The position numbers and the translations under genes are program-made. The notes under the pieces are model-generated. The model did not search any database. It saw nothing but the letters and a program-made list of their open reading frames with translations, and was not told the DNA's origin. A stretch of 10,832 nt of DNA from CAXGUU01 sp964012875 (GTDB lineage Bacteria; Pseudomonadota; Gammaproteobacteria; Ga0077536): the NCBI GenBank assembly GCA_964012875.1, contig CAXGUU010000101.1, positions 1 to 10,832 of the forward strand, given 5' to 3'. Below, piece by piece: positions 1-7,012 of this stretch (position 1 is the stretch's first letter; the number at the start of each line of letters is the position of its first letter).

Positions 1-5
1 AGATC

Positions 6-254
6 TTGTCTGCCGCAAACCTCAAGCGACTGCGCTGGCGCTGTCGCCGCGGCATGCGAGAGCTCGATCTGGTGCTCGAACGTTTCCTTGCTGCGCGTGG
101 CGCGAGCATGAGCGATGATGATCTTGAAAAATTCAGCCGGTTTCTGGACAGCTCCGACATGGACCTGTACCTGTGGGTAACCGGACGCGACCAACCCGCA
201 TCGCCCGAATTCCAAGCAATCGTGCAGCAGCTGGGCGATCCCAAAGCGGAATGA
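6..254 (+). CDS. sdhE: SdhE, FAD assembly factor for succinate dehydrogenase (YgfY/DUF339 family)
   Basis: Small cytosolic protein that helps attach FAD covalently to the flavoprotein subunit of succinate dehydrogenase (and fumarate reductase). The reading is 82 residues, close to the 88 of E. coli SdhE. The family signature RRGMRELD lies at residues 14-21; its RGxxE core contacts the flavoprotein. The acidic stretch SDDDLEKFSRFL at 36-47 and the DLYLW segment at 53-57 also fit the family's five-helix fold. The first available start is TTG at base 6. The reading frame stays open to the window edge, so the true start could lie a few codons upstream, although the RRGM position relative to this start matches E. 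coli. The stop overlaps the ygfZ start as ATGA. Family assignment is secure; only the 5' end is uncertain. Confidence 0.93.
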   Translation: MSAANLKRLRWRCRRGMRELDLVLERFLAARGASMSDDDLEKFSRFLDSSDMDLYLWVTGRDQPASPEFQAIVQQLGDPKAE

Positions 255-1156
255 ACCTCATGAACGAACACTGGGCGGAAGCGTTGCAAACATCGACACC
301 GAAGACCTCTTCAGCGGGCATCAAGCTTGCACTTTTCGATTTCGCGGTATGCGAAGTGTCGGGGAGTGACGCCTTGTCATTCCTGCATGGGCAGCTATGC
401 GCAGATCTGAACGCGCTTGGTGAGCAGCGCGGCGTGTTAACTGCCTGGTGCTCTCCCAAGGGGCGCGTCCTCTTCCTGGTGACCGTCCTCAGACAGGCTG
501 ACCGGCTGTGGTTGCTGGTGCCGGCCGGCGCGGCGGAAAACCTGGTTCGGCGTTTAAACATGTTTGTGCTGCGCGCCGACGTTCAACTCTCGGACAAAAG
601 CGCGGACTACGCCGCAATTCAGGTATTCGGCGATGAGCTGAACGAGGTCGATGCGGACGTCCGCCATTTCACCGACGGTGGTACCCACTGGCTCCTGGCT
701 CCCGGCTCGAAGCTCGCGGAAACGTGGCGATCCATCGATGTCGAAGCTGCCGTTGGGGGTAGCGCTAATCGGGCTTTGATTGATCGCGGCATCCCAACAC
801 TTGGCGCCCAACTCAGTGATCAGTTTCTGCCCCAGGAACTGAACCTTGATCAAGGTGCGGGCCTGAGTTTCGACAAAGGCTGCTACCCGGGACAGGAAAT
901 CATTGCCCGGGTGAAATTCCGGGGCGCGGTCAAGCGTCGATTGGCCCGCATGCATGCAAACAGTGGCGACGCACCGGAACCGGGCGCGGAAATCGTGACC
1001 GCGGACACGGCAGAAAAATGCGGTACCGTCCTGAGCGCGGCCACCCGACCAGACGATTCGGTCGATGTGCTCGCTGTTCTCAACGTCAACGCGACGGACA
1101 CCGGGTTCCGCCTTGCACACGAACCCGGGCTGGTCCTGTCTCGAATCGATTCGTAG
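251..1156 (+). CDS. ygfZ: YgfZ, folate-binding tRNA-modifying / Fe-S cluster maintenance protein (GcvT-like)
   Basis: Tetrahydrofolate-binding protein related to the T protein of glycine cleavage. In E. coli it is needed for full activity of several Fe-S enzymes, including the tRNA methylthiotransferase MiaB. The reading is 301 residues, slightly shorter than E. coli YgfZ. The diagnostic motif KGCYPGQE is at residues 209-216, with the functional cysteine at 211. It is preceded by FLPQELNLD (192-200), typical of the family. An N-terminal segment with FLHGQLCADLNAL (44-56) matches the GcvT-like fold. The ATG at 251 is chosen because it overlaps the sdhE stop (ATGA), suggesting translational coupling; a second ATG at 260 is possible. 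The frame is open back to base 173, but that extension lies inside sdhE and has no family similarity I can see. No frameshift or missing motif. Confidence 0.95.
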   Translation: MNLMNEHWAEALQTSTPKTSSAGIKLALFDFAVCEVSGSDALSFLHGQLCADLNALGEQRGVLTAWCSPKGRVLFLVTVLRQADRLWLLVPAGAAENLVRRLNMFVLRADVQLSDKSADYAAIQVFGDELNEVDADVRHFTDGGTHWLLAPGSKLAETWRSIDVEAAVGGSANRALIDRGIPTLGAQLSDQFLPQELNLDQGAGLSFDKGCYPGQEIIARVKFRGAVKRRLARMHANSGDAPEPGAEIVTADTAEKCGTVLSAATRPDDSVDVLAVLNVNATDTGFRLAHEPGLVLSRIDS

Positions 1157-1197
1157 CCATGACCCGCACCCGACAACGCGTCTGACCCCTGACCCGG

Positions 1198-2169
1198 ATG
1201 GGTGCGCCGCCGCCACACCGGATCCTGCGGGGGCCGCATCTGCCGACCATCTGGGCGAGCCTGTTCCGCACTGTCCCGAAATTTTCAACACGCAGCGAGC
1301 GCGTCGAACTCAGCGATGGCGATTTCGTCGACCTGGCCTGGGCCGGCAACCAGGGTGGCCCCATCGTGCTCGTGTTGCACGGCCTGGAAGGCAGTCTTGA
1401 ATCGAGCTATGCGCGTGCTGTCATGCTCGAACTCCTCACACACGGTTATGCGGTCGCCTTGATGCATTTCCGGGGATGCAGCGGCGAACCGAATCGCCTT
1501 GACCGCAGCTATCACTCGGGTGACACCGGTGATCTTGCCGAAGTCATCCAACACATCGAAAGACAAGCCGGCAGCGCGCCGGCCGCTGTCGTTGGCTATT
1601 CGCTCGGCGGCAACGTCGTGCTCAAGTGGTTAGGCGAGCGTGGGTCCGGGGCGCCAATCCGCGCCGCGGTTGCGATTTCAGTGCCGTTCGACCTCGCTGC
1701 CAGTGCCGACCGCCTGAACGAAGGATTCTCGAAGATCTATCAGCGCCGCCTGGTCAACAGCATGCAGGACAAGTTTTTGCGGCGATTCCGCAATCGTCGT
1801 CCACCCGTCGAATTCTCCGATGTCCGTGAATTCAATACATTCTGGGCCTTTGATGATGCTGTCACAGCCCCGCTGCACGGCTTCCGCGACGTGCACCACT
1901 ACTATGCCGAGAGCAGCTCACGAGGCTTCCTGCGGGATATTCATGTTCCGGCCCTGATCGTCCACGCACGCGACGACCCGTTCGTGCCGGAGCGCGCGAT
2001 TCCGACCGCGTCGGAACTAAGCGACTCGATTACGTTCGAACTCTACGATACCGGCGGTCACGTCGGTTTTGTTGGCCAGGGGCGACTGGGCGAGCCGACC
2101 TACTGGCTCGAACGCAGAATTCGTACCTATCTTGATGAACACTGCCGAACCTCGGCGGGCCCACGATAG
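1198..2169 (+). CDS. yheT: YheT-family alpha/beta hydrolase
   Basis: Predicted cytosolic serine hydrolase of the YheT/UPF0017 family; the physiological substrate is not established, with esterase-type activity inferred from the fold. The 323-residue product closely follows E. coli YheT. HGLEGS (61-66) provides the oxyanion-hole region, followed by MHFRGCSGEPNR (89-100). The nucleophile elbow is GYSLGGN, with Ser135. The acid is in HARDDPF (Asp260, possibly 259), and the catalytic His288 is in GGHVGF. The N-terminal GPHLPTIWASLFR segment is intact, so the protein looks complete from this ATG. No good Shine-Dalgarno precedes it. An in-frame TGA at 1183-1185 rules out an ATG start at 1159, while a CTG at 1189 remains conceivable. 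It lies 41 bases after ygfZ and is probably co-transcribed with it. Confidence 0.93.
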   Translation: MGAPPPHRILRGPHLPTIWASLFRTVPKFSTRSERVELSDGDFVDLAWAGNQGGPIVLVLHGLEGSLESSYARAVMLELLTHGYAVALMHFRGCSGEPNRLDRSYHSGDTGDLAEVIQHIERQAGSAPAAVVGYSLGGNVVLKWLGERGSGAPIRAAVAISVPFDLAASADRLNEGFSKIYQRRLVNSMQDKFLRRFRNRRPPVEFSDVREFNTFWAFDDAVTAPLHGFRDVHHYYAESSSRGFLRDIHVPALIVHARDDPFVPERAIPTASELSDSITFELYDTGGHVGFVGQGRLGEPTYWLERRIRTYLDEHCRTSAGPR

Positions 2170-2200
2170 ACTGGCGACAACAGACGCCGCTGAAGAAGAC

Positions 2201-2719
2201 ATGACCCATCCCCTTTTTGTTCCACGCTGGTTTTTCCTGATCACCGCGTTGGCCACTGCCACCCTGCTCGCCTACGGCTATTACCTGCAGTTTCATGAGG
2301 GTCTCGAACCGTGTCCGATGTGTATCTTTCAACGCCTGTGCTACATGGCGATCGCGGCCACCGGGATCATCGCAGCAACCCACGGACCGGCGCGCGTAGC
2401 GACCCTCGCCTATTGCGGCCTGACGACCTTGTTCGCGGGCATCGGGGCCGCAATCGCCGGACGGCAGGTCTGGCTGCAGCACTTGCCGGAAGATCGCATC
2501 CCGGAATGCGGACCGGGCCTTGAGTTCATGCTCGAGGTCTATCCGCTGGCAGAAGTGATCAGGACTGCGCTGAAGGGTACCGGCGAATGCGCAACCGTCG
2601 ACTGGACCTTTGCCGGCCTTTCCATCGCCGAATGGTCGTTAATTTGCTTCGTCCTATTTAGCCTCGCACACATCCTCTTCGGCTGGCGTGCCTTCAGGCA
2701 TAATGGCCAACGCGCCTGA
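2201..2719 (+). CDS. dsbB: DsbB, quinone-dependent disulfide bond formation protein
   Basis: Inner-membrane enzyme that reoxidises periplasmic DsbA and passes the electrons to ubiquinone, so driving disulfide formation in exported proteins. The 172 residues match the usual DsbB length. Four hydrophobic segments lie at about 11-30, 46-60, 67-87 and 143-163. The first periplasmic loop carries Cys38-Pro-Met-Cys41 and the second carries Cys103 and Cys130, almost exactly where E. coli DsbB has its four catalytic cysteines. Arg45, four residues after the CxxC, corresponds to the quinone-associated Arg48 of E. coli. The ATG at 2201 is supported by GAAGAAG just upstream (2192-2198) and by the position of the first membrane helix. 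The frame is open to 2069, but that part overlaps yheT and is not DsbB-like. No dsbA is present in the window. Confidence 0.97.
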   Translation: MTHPLFVPRWFFLITALATATLLAYGYYLQFHEGLEPCPMCIFQRLCYMAIAATGIIAATHGPARVATLAYCGLTTLFAGIGAAIAGRQVWLQHLPEDRIPECGPGLEFMLEVYPLAEVIRTALKGTGECATVDWTFAGLSIAEWSLICFVLFSLAHILFGWRAFRHNGQRA

Positions 2720-2733
2720 ACAGCCCCAACAAC

Positions 2734-2738
2734 AGGGA
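2734..2738 (+). promoter_or_regulatory. Ribosome binding site deciding a TTG start
   Basis: AGGGA sits eight bases before the TTG at 2747. It is the only good Shine-Dalgarno-like match in the 27-base gap after dsbB. It supports the unusual TTG start, which also places a complete signal peptide at the N terminus of the product. Confidence 0.6.
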
Positions 2739-2746
2739 CCCATACA

Positions 2747-3271
2747 TTGAGTTCGAACTTAAAAGTTTCCGCCTTGTGTGCCTGCCTGTGGCTGATTTGC
2801 ATGCACGCGGCCGCGGCCGACAATTTCAGCGCCGCCGCGCTCCGCGGTGTCACCACAATCAGCGTAGCTGTGGATGGCGTTGATCGAAATTTTGTTCGTT
2901 ACGGGTTGACCACCGAAAAGCTGCGCGACCAGAGCAGCGAGCAGTTGGCCCGACACGGACTGACTGTCGTCGACGAAAGAACCGCAGCGGCCGACGCCGC
3001 GGCCAGCCAGGTCTCCATTCGCCTGCGCACAGCAACCGACTCCTATGGCATGTATTCCTACGGCCTGTCAGTGCGACTGAACCGCAAGGTACCACTCGAC
3101 AGCTCAGGCACGGCCTATGTTCCCAGCACAGTGTGGTCGGAAGGGCAAAACGGTATTCTGAACCCCTCCGACCTGCCCCGAATCTACGACATCGTCTACA
3201 AGCTGCTCGACCAGTTCGTCCAGGCCTACAATCGACACAACCGGTCAACCACGGTGAGCGCGCCCGGCTAA
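2747..3271 (+). CDS. Uncharacterised exported (periplasmic) protein
   Basis: I do not recognise a named family. The 174-residue product begins with a short basic n-region (Lys6), a hydrophobic core (about 8-19) and AAAA at 21-24 before Asp25, a typical signal peptidase I site. Secretion to the periplasm is therefore likely. All its cysteines (11, 13, 18) are inside the signal peptide, so the mature part is cysteine-free. I see no convincing lipobox. The mature protein opens with LRGVTTISVAV (32-42), has GLTTEKL (53-59) and ARHGLTVV (68-75), then alternating polar/hydrophobic strands (about 88-116) and a C-terminal helix IYDIVYKLLDQFVQAYN (146-162). This alpha/beta pattern recalls small uncharacterised exported proteins in other proteobacteria, but that is only an impression. 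It is the last gene of the sdhE-ygfZ-yheT-dsbB run, 27 bases after dsbB. Codon use resembles its neighbours, so recent transfer is not suggested. Confidence 0.8.
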   Translation: MSSNLKVSALCACLWLICMHAAAADNFSAAALRGVTTISVAVDGVDRNFVRYGLTTEKLRDQSSEQLARHGLTVVDERTAAADAAASQVSIRLRTATDSYGMYSYGLSVRLNRKVPLDSSGTAYVPSTVWSEGQNGILNPSDLPRIYDIVYKLLDQFVQAYNRHNRSTTVSAPG

Positions 3272-3295
3272 ATACCCGGCGGGGCAAACGTCCGC

Positions 3296-4660
3296 TTACT
3301 GCATCGGAAAGCCCGGCGGCATCTGACCTCGCATGCCTCGCATAAGATTTTTCATGCCACCTTTTTTAGACATTTTCTTCATCATTTTCTGCATTTGCGT
3401 AAATTGCTTGAGCAGACGATTGACGTCCTGCACCTGAGTACCGGAACCGGCCGCGATACGTTTCTTGCGTGAGGCTTTGATAACTGCGGGAAACTGCCGT
3501 TCGTGCGGCGTCATCGAATCGATGATCGCCGCCAGCCGAACAAATTCCTTGTCGTTAACCTTGTCCTTCACGGCGTCGGGCAGGTCCGACATCCCCGGCA
3601 GCTTGCCGAGCAAATTGGACATACCGCCCATATTGTTCATCTGATCGAGCTGATCGCGAAAATCCTGCAGATCGAAGCCCTTCCCTTTCTTCAGCTTCTG
3701 CGCAACTTTGGCCGCTTTTTCCTGATCAACTTTCTGTTCGACTTCCTCGATCAGCGACAGCACGTCGCCCATACCGAGAATACGCGAGGCGATGCGATCA
3801 GGATGGAAGGGCTCGAGTTGATCAGTTTTTTCGCCTGTGCCAATAAATTTGATGGGCTTGCCCGTCACCTGTTTGACCGACAACGCGGCACCGCCGCGAG
3901 CATCGCCATCGCTCTTGGTTAATACCACGCCGGTCAGCGGCAAGGCGTCATTAAACGCGCGCGCGGTCGCAACCGCGTCCTGCCCCATCATCGAATCGAT
4001 AACGAACAATGTTTCCTGCGGCGACAAGACCTGATGCAGGCGCTTGATCTCATCCATCATCGCCTCGTCGATGGCCAGCCGGCCGGCGGTGTCGACGATT
4101 AGCACATCATCAAACGCTCGTTTCGACTGATCGAAAGCCTGTTTCGCGATCTGCTCTACGCTCTGGCTTTCATCGGTCGGGTAATGATTGGCACCCACTT
4201 CACCAGCCAGAACCCGCAGTTGCTCAATGGCTGCCGGACGGTAAACATCACAACTCACCAGGCCCACTTTTTTCTGTTCCTGCTCCATCAGGCGGCGCGC
4301 GAGCTTGGCCGCGGAGGTGGTCTTACCAGCGCCTTGCAGGCCCGCCATGAGTACGACGACGGGCGGCTCTGCTGCCAGGTCGAGTGTCTCATTGGCGCTA
4401 CCCATCAGTGCCGTCAGCTCATCCCGCACAACCCGGATGAGTGCCTGCCCGGGCGTCAGATTGCCGATGACATCCTGCCCGACGGCACGTTGCCTCACTT
4501 GTTCCAGGAACGGTTTGACCACGTCCAGTCCGACGTCCGCTTCGAGCAGGGCGATACGGACCTCGCGCAGCGTCTCGTCGATACTCTCTTCGGTCAGCCG
4601 CGCGCGACCGCTCAGATTTTTGACGACCGCGCCTAGCCGCCCGCTCAGATTCTGAAACAT
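3296..4660 (-). CDS. ffh: Ffh (SRP54), signal recognition particle GTPase
   Basis: Protein subunit of the bacterial signal recognition particle. With 4.5S RNA it binds signal sequences of nascent membrane proteins and docks with FtsY at the inner membrane. The 454 residues match the E. coli length. An N-domain helical bundle (1 to about 95) has the ALLEADVGLDVV segment (37-48). The NG GTPase domain carries G1 GLQGAGKTT (107-115), DVYRPAA (138-144), DTAGR (190-194), TKSD (248-251) and GTGEK (274-278). The methionine-rich M domain (about 300-450) ends with an MQKMMKKMSKKGGMKNLM stretch that contributes to RNA and signal-peptide binding. The ATG has AGGT (4666-4669 in reverse orientation) five bases upstream. 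ffh diverges from ypjD, as in E. coli, and its 3' end faces the exported-protein gene across 24 bases. No rpsP follows it here. Confidence 0.98.
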   Translation of the reverse strand: MFQNLSGRLGAVVKNLSGRARLTEESIDETLREVRIALLEADVGLDVVKPFLEQVRQRAVGQDVIGNLTPGQALIRVVRDELTALMGSANETLDLAAEPPVVVLMAGLQGAGKTTSAAKLARRLMEQEQKKVGLVSCDVYRPAAIEQLRVLAGEVGANHYPTDESQSVEQIAKQAFDQSKRAFDDVLIVDTAGRLAIDEAMMDEIKRLHQVLSPQETLFVIDSMMGQDAVATARAFNDALPLTGVVLTKSDGDARGGAALSVKQVTGKPIKFIGTGEKTDQLEPFHPDRIASRILGMGDVLSLIEEVEQKVDQEKAAKVAQKLKKGKGFDLQDFRDQLDQMNNMGGMSNLLGKLPGMSDLPDAVKDKVNDKEFVRLAAIIDSMTPHERQFPAVIKASRKKRIAAGSGTQVQDVNRLLKQFTQMQKMMKKMSKKGGMKNLMRGMRGQMPPGFPMQ

Positions 4661-4683
4661 GATTTACCTGTTATCCGGATGGC

Positions 4684-4718
4684 GAAACCGACTGCTAACC
4701 ACCCCGTCAGTCGGCTTC
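4684..4718. repeat. Inverted repeat in the ffh/ypjD intergenic region
   Basis: CCGACTG (4688-4694) and CAGTCGG (4708-4714) are perfect inverted copies separated by 13 bases. Pairing extends outward past one mismatch to 4684 and 4718, giving 10 of 11 paired positions. It lies 24 bases upstream of the ffh start, inside the presumed ffh leader, so it could form an RNA hairpin or be a protein binding site. There is no T-tract on either side to make it an intrinsic terminator. Function is inferred only from position. Confidence 0.5.
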
Positions 4719-4731
4719 ATTACATGTGGCA

Positions 4732-4740
4732 ATTATGCCA
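4732..4740 (-). promoter_or_regulatory. Candidate extended -10 promoter element for ffh
   Basis: Read on the minus strand this is TGGCATAAT, an extended -10 (TGn plus CATAAT, five of six matches to TATAAT). No good -35 hexamer is visible 16-18 bases upstream, which is tolerated at extended -10 promoters. Transcription would start near 4725, giving a leader of about 65 bases that includes the inverted repeat at 4684-4718. The element overlaps a TGGCA-N4-TGCCA dyad (4727-4740). This is a prediction by eye. The opposing ypjD promoter could not be located with confidence. Confidence 0.35.
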
Positions 4741-4774
4741 TCATCGTCCGCCTGATGACTGATTACGGGCATTC

Positions 4775-5569
4775 ATGAACGTCATTGCCTGCGGGCTGTT
4801 GGCGATCGCGCTCTACTTGATCGTTGCCGTACGCATGAGCGGACGCGCCACACTGCCGCCGCGTGCCAATCGCGATCCCCTGACAATCGCACTTTGCGTA
4901 GTCGCTCTCGGCGCACATGGTGCAGCCCTGTATCCACTCACGGTCACGGGCGTGGGCATCAACCTGGGACTCTTCCCGGCGGCTTCGCTGGTGTCATGGA
5001 TTGTCGTGGCACTCGCGCTGACTGCCGCCATGCTGCGGCCGGTGGCCAGCCTCACCGTTGTAGTCTTGCCCTTCGCGGCGGTCGTAATCGCGCTGTCCCT
5101 CACTTACACCAGTGAGAATCTAGTGCGTGAAACACCCGGGCTCGCGATGCATATTGCACTCTCACTGGTCGCTTACAGCCTGTTTGCCATCGCGACCGTG
5201 CAGGCTATTTACCTCATGGTTGCCGAACAGCGCCTCAAACGCCATCAGCCGGTCATAGGATTTTTACCACCGCTTCCGGTGATGGAAGCGACGCTGTTTC
5301 AACTGACCGGGGTTGCGTTCGTGCTTTTGAGTCTCGGTCTCATCACCGGCAGTTTCTACGTTGACGACGCGCGGGCGCAACATCTGTCACACAAAATCGT
5401 TTTTTCAATGCTGGCATGGTGTGTGTTCATTTCGATTCTATGGGGAAGGCATTACCGACATTGGCGCGGGCGTAAGGCGTCAAAATACGTCATCGGCGGT
5501 TTTGTCAGTCTTGCCGTGGGCTTTTTTGGGTCCAAGGTCGCATTGGAACTCATCCTCGAACGCGTCTAG
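4775..5569 (+). CDS. ypjD: YpjD, CcsA/HemX-like cytochrome c assembly family membrane protein
   Basis: Polytopic inner-membrane protein of the cytochrome c assembly (CcsA/HemX-related) family. E. coli YpjD is the same length (263 against 264 here) and is likewise divergent from ffh. Its exact role is unsettled; heme handling is suggested by the family rather than shown here. About eight hydrophobic segments are visible (roughly 1-20, 36-56, 66-86, 92-110, 124-149, 174-193, 207-224, 238-255). Membrane-associated histidines that could ligate heme in relatives include His48, His126, His203 and His206. The C-terminal AQHLSHKIVFSMLAW (201-215) followed by a basic WGRHYRHWRGRK loop (223-234) is typical of the family. 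The tryptophan-rich heme motif of true CcsA/CcmC is absent. The ATG at 4775 has only a weak Shine-Dalgarno. It is probably co-transcribed with corB, 48 bases downstream. Confidence 0.9.
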   Translation: MNVIACGLLAIALYLIVAVRMSGRATLPPRANRDPLTIALCVVALGAHGAALYPLTVTGVGINLGLFPAASLVSWIVVALALTAAMLRPVASLTVVVLPFAAVVIALSLTYTSENLVRETPGLAMHIALSLVAYSLFAIATVQAIYLMVAEQRLKRHQPVIGFLPPLPVMEATLFQLTGVAFVLLSLGLITGSFYVDDARAQHLSHKIVFSMLAWCVFISILWGRHYRHWRGRKASKYVIGGFVSLAVGFFGSKVALELILERV

Positions 5570-5617
5570 CGTCTCGCTCAAACCGTATCTCCCAGTGAGT
5601 AAAGACCAACTGCTGCC

Positions 5618-6925
5618 GTGGTAAACGAGCTCCCCCTGGTCCCTTTGGTCATAGCCCTGGTCGTGTTGATCATTGCCTCGGCTTATTTTTCGAGTTCCGA
5701 AACGGCGATGATGGCGCTCAATCGCTATCGGCTCAAAAATCTTGCCGACCGCGGCCATCGTTCTGCCACGAATGCCCAGCAACTGCTCGAACGCCCTGAC
5801 CGACTGATCGGATTGATCCTGCTCGGCAACAATTTTGTAAACATTCTCTCAGCACAGATCGCAACGGTAATCACACTTCATTTTCTGGGGGAAGGCGGCT
5901 TACTGGTCTCTACTGTTGCGATGACCGCGGTGGTGCTGGTATTCGCCGAAGTGGTCCCGAAAACGCTTGCAGCGTTACATCCCGAGCGCATCGCGTTCCC
6001 GTCGTCCTACCTGCTACGGATACTGATGTTGCTGTTCTACCCGCTGGTGTGGTGCTTGAACAAAGTATCCAACGGCATCCTCGCGCTGTTTGGCGTAACT
6101 GATCTCAAGCATTCGAAAGATGCGCTCAATCGCGAAGAGCTGCGCACGGTCGTGAAAGAAGCGGGCGCCATGATTCCGCAGAAACACCGCGAAATGTTAT
6201 TTGGCATCCTGGATCTCGAAAGCGCAAGCGTCGAAGACATCATGGTGCCGCGGGCGGAGATATACGGCATCGATTTGGAGGATGATTGGAGCGAGGTTGT
6301 CGACCAGCTCATCAGTTGCCGACATACGCGCGTGCCTTGCTATGAGGGCAACATCGACAACCTGATCGGGATGCTCCACTTGAGACGCGTCAGCAAGTTG
6401 CTGCGCTCGGGAGACGAGTTCTCGCCGGAGGAGTTACGCGCCATATTGAGCGAGCCTTACTTCGCGCCCCTCAAAACCGACCTCTACACGCAACTTCAGA
6501 ATTTTCAGAAAGAACGCCAGCGAATCGCTTTCGTGGTTGATGAATACGGCGACATAGAAGGCCTGGTGACCCTGGAAGATCTTCTCGAAGAAATCATCGG
6601 TGAGTTTACAACCGATCCACAAACCTTCATCCGCGACGTCCACCTGCAGGAAGACGGCAGCTTTCTCGTTGACGGCAGCGCCAACATCAGGGAAATCAAT
6701 CGTGCCTACCATTTCGGCTTACCGACCGACGGGCCCAAAACCCTGAATGGGTTGATCCTGGAAACGCTGGAAGATATTCCCGTGACCGGTACCACGTTCC
6801 GGATTGATGACATCACCATCGAAATTGTCCAGACCCACGAACGGGCGGTAAAAAGCGCGCGACTTGTGACGGTATCCCCGGACGCCCTCGCCGGCGCTGA
6901 GGGTGACGCTGAAGGCGCAACCTGA
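5618..6925 (+). CDS. corB: CorB/YfjD, CNNM-CBS-CorC_HlyC domain membrane protein
   Basis: Membrane protein of the HlyC/CorC (CNNM/CorB) family, linked to divalent cation (Mg2+/Co2+) transport or resistance. The 435 residues show the full domain order. The CNNM/DUF21 membrane domain spans about 8-190, with SAYFSSSETAMMALNRYRL at 21-39, ILLGNNFVNILSA at 67-79 and VFAEVVPKT at 108-116. A CBS pair follows (about 205-330; DIMVPRAEI at 207-215, VVDEYGDIEGLVTLEDLLEEI at 306-326). The C-terminal CorC_HlyC domain is at about 345-418 (DGSANIREIN at 352-361). The GTG at 5618 is the first start after an in-frame TAA at 5600-5602 and gives an N terminus matching E. coli YfjD. No strong ribosome binding site is visible. 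The order ypjD-corB next to divergent ffh is the E. coli arrangement. The tail (about 422-435) is acidic and alanine/glycine-rich. Confidence 0.95.
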   Translation: MVNELPLVPLVIALVVLIIASAYFSSSETAMMALNRYRLKNLADRGHRSATNAQQLLERPDRLIGLILLGNNFVNILSAQIATVITLHFLGEGGLLVSTVAMTAVVLVFAEVVPKTLAALHPERIAFPSSYLLRILMLLFYPLVWCLNKVSNGILALFGVTDLKHSKDALNREELRTVVKEAGAMIPQKHREMLFGILDLESASVEDIMVPRAEIYGIDLEDDWSEVVDQLISCRHTRVPCYEGNIDNLIGMLHLRRVSKLLRSGDEFSPEELRAILSEPYFAPLKTDLYTQLQNFQKERQRIAFVVDEYGDIEGLVTLEDLLEEIIGEFTTDPQTFIRDVHLQEDGSFLVDGSANIREINRAYHFGLPTDGPKTLNGLILETLEDIPVTGTTFRIDDITIEIVQTHERAVKSARLVTVSPDALAGAEGDAEGAT

Positions 6926-7012
6926 CTTCGGTTAGAGGTTACCGCGCGGCCAGACGGATCAGGTGAGCGAGAAGTTGACGCGCGGGCAGGGCTACTGGCG
7001 CTCGAATGCTTC

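Noticed and set aside
173..250. N-terminal extension of YgfZ by 26 residues
   Set aside because: It lies entirely inside sdhE, is basic and has no YgfZ-like sequence; the ATG overlapping the sdhE stop gives the normal family N terminus.
554..1291. Long minus-strand open frame opposite ygfZ
   Set aside because: It is antisense to the clearly coding ygfZ, has no recognisable domain, and reflects the high GC content that keeps opposite frames open.
2069..2200. N-terminal extension of DsbB by 44 residues
   Set aside because: It mostly overlaps yheT in another frame and would place a hydrophilic segment before the first membrane helix; the ATG at 2201 has GAAGAAG upstream and gives normal DsbB length.
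3264..3290. GC-rich repeats at the ends of ffh and the exported-protein gene as a bidirectional terminator
   Set aside because: Only short stems of about four bases form and there is no T-run on either strand.
4184..4636. Plus-strand open frame opposite ffh
   Set aside because: Antisense shadow of the conserved ffh GTPase and N domains, with no recognisable protein features.
6942..6985. CCGCGCG / CGCGCGG inverted repeat between corB and radA as a terminator
   Set aside because: The arms are seven bases of CG-alternating sequence with a 30-base loop and no T-tract on either side, so chance is the likelier explanation.
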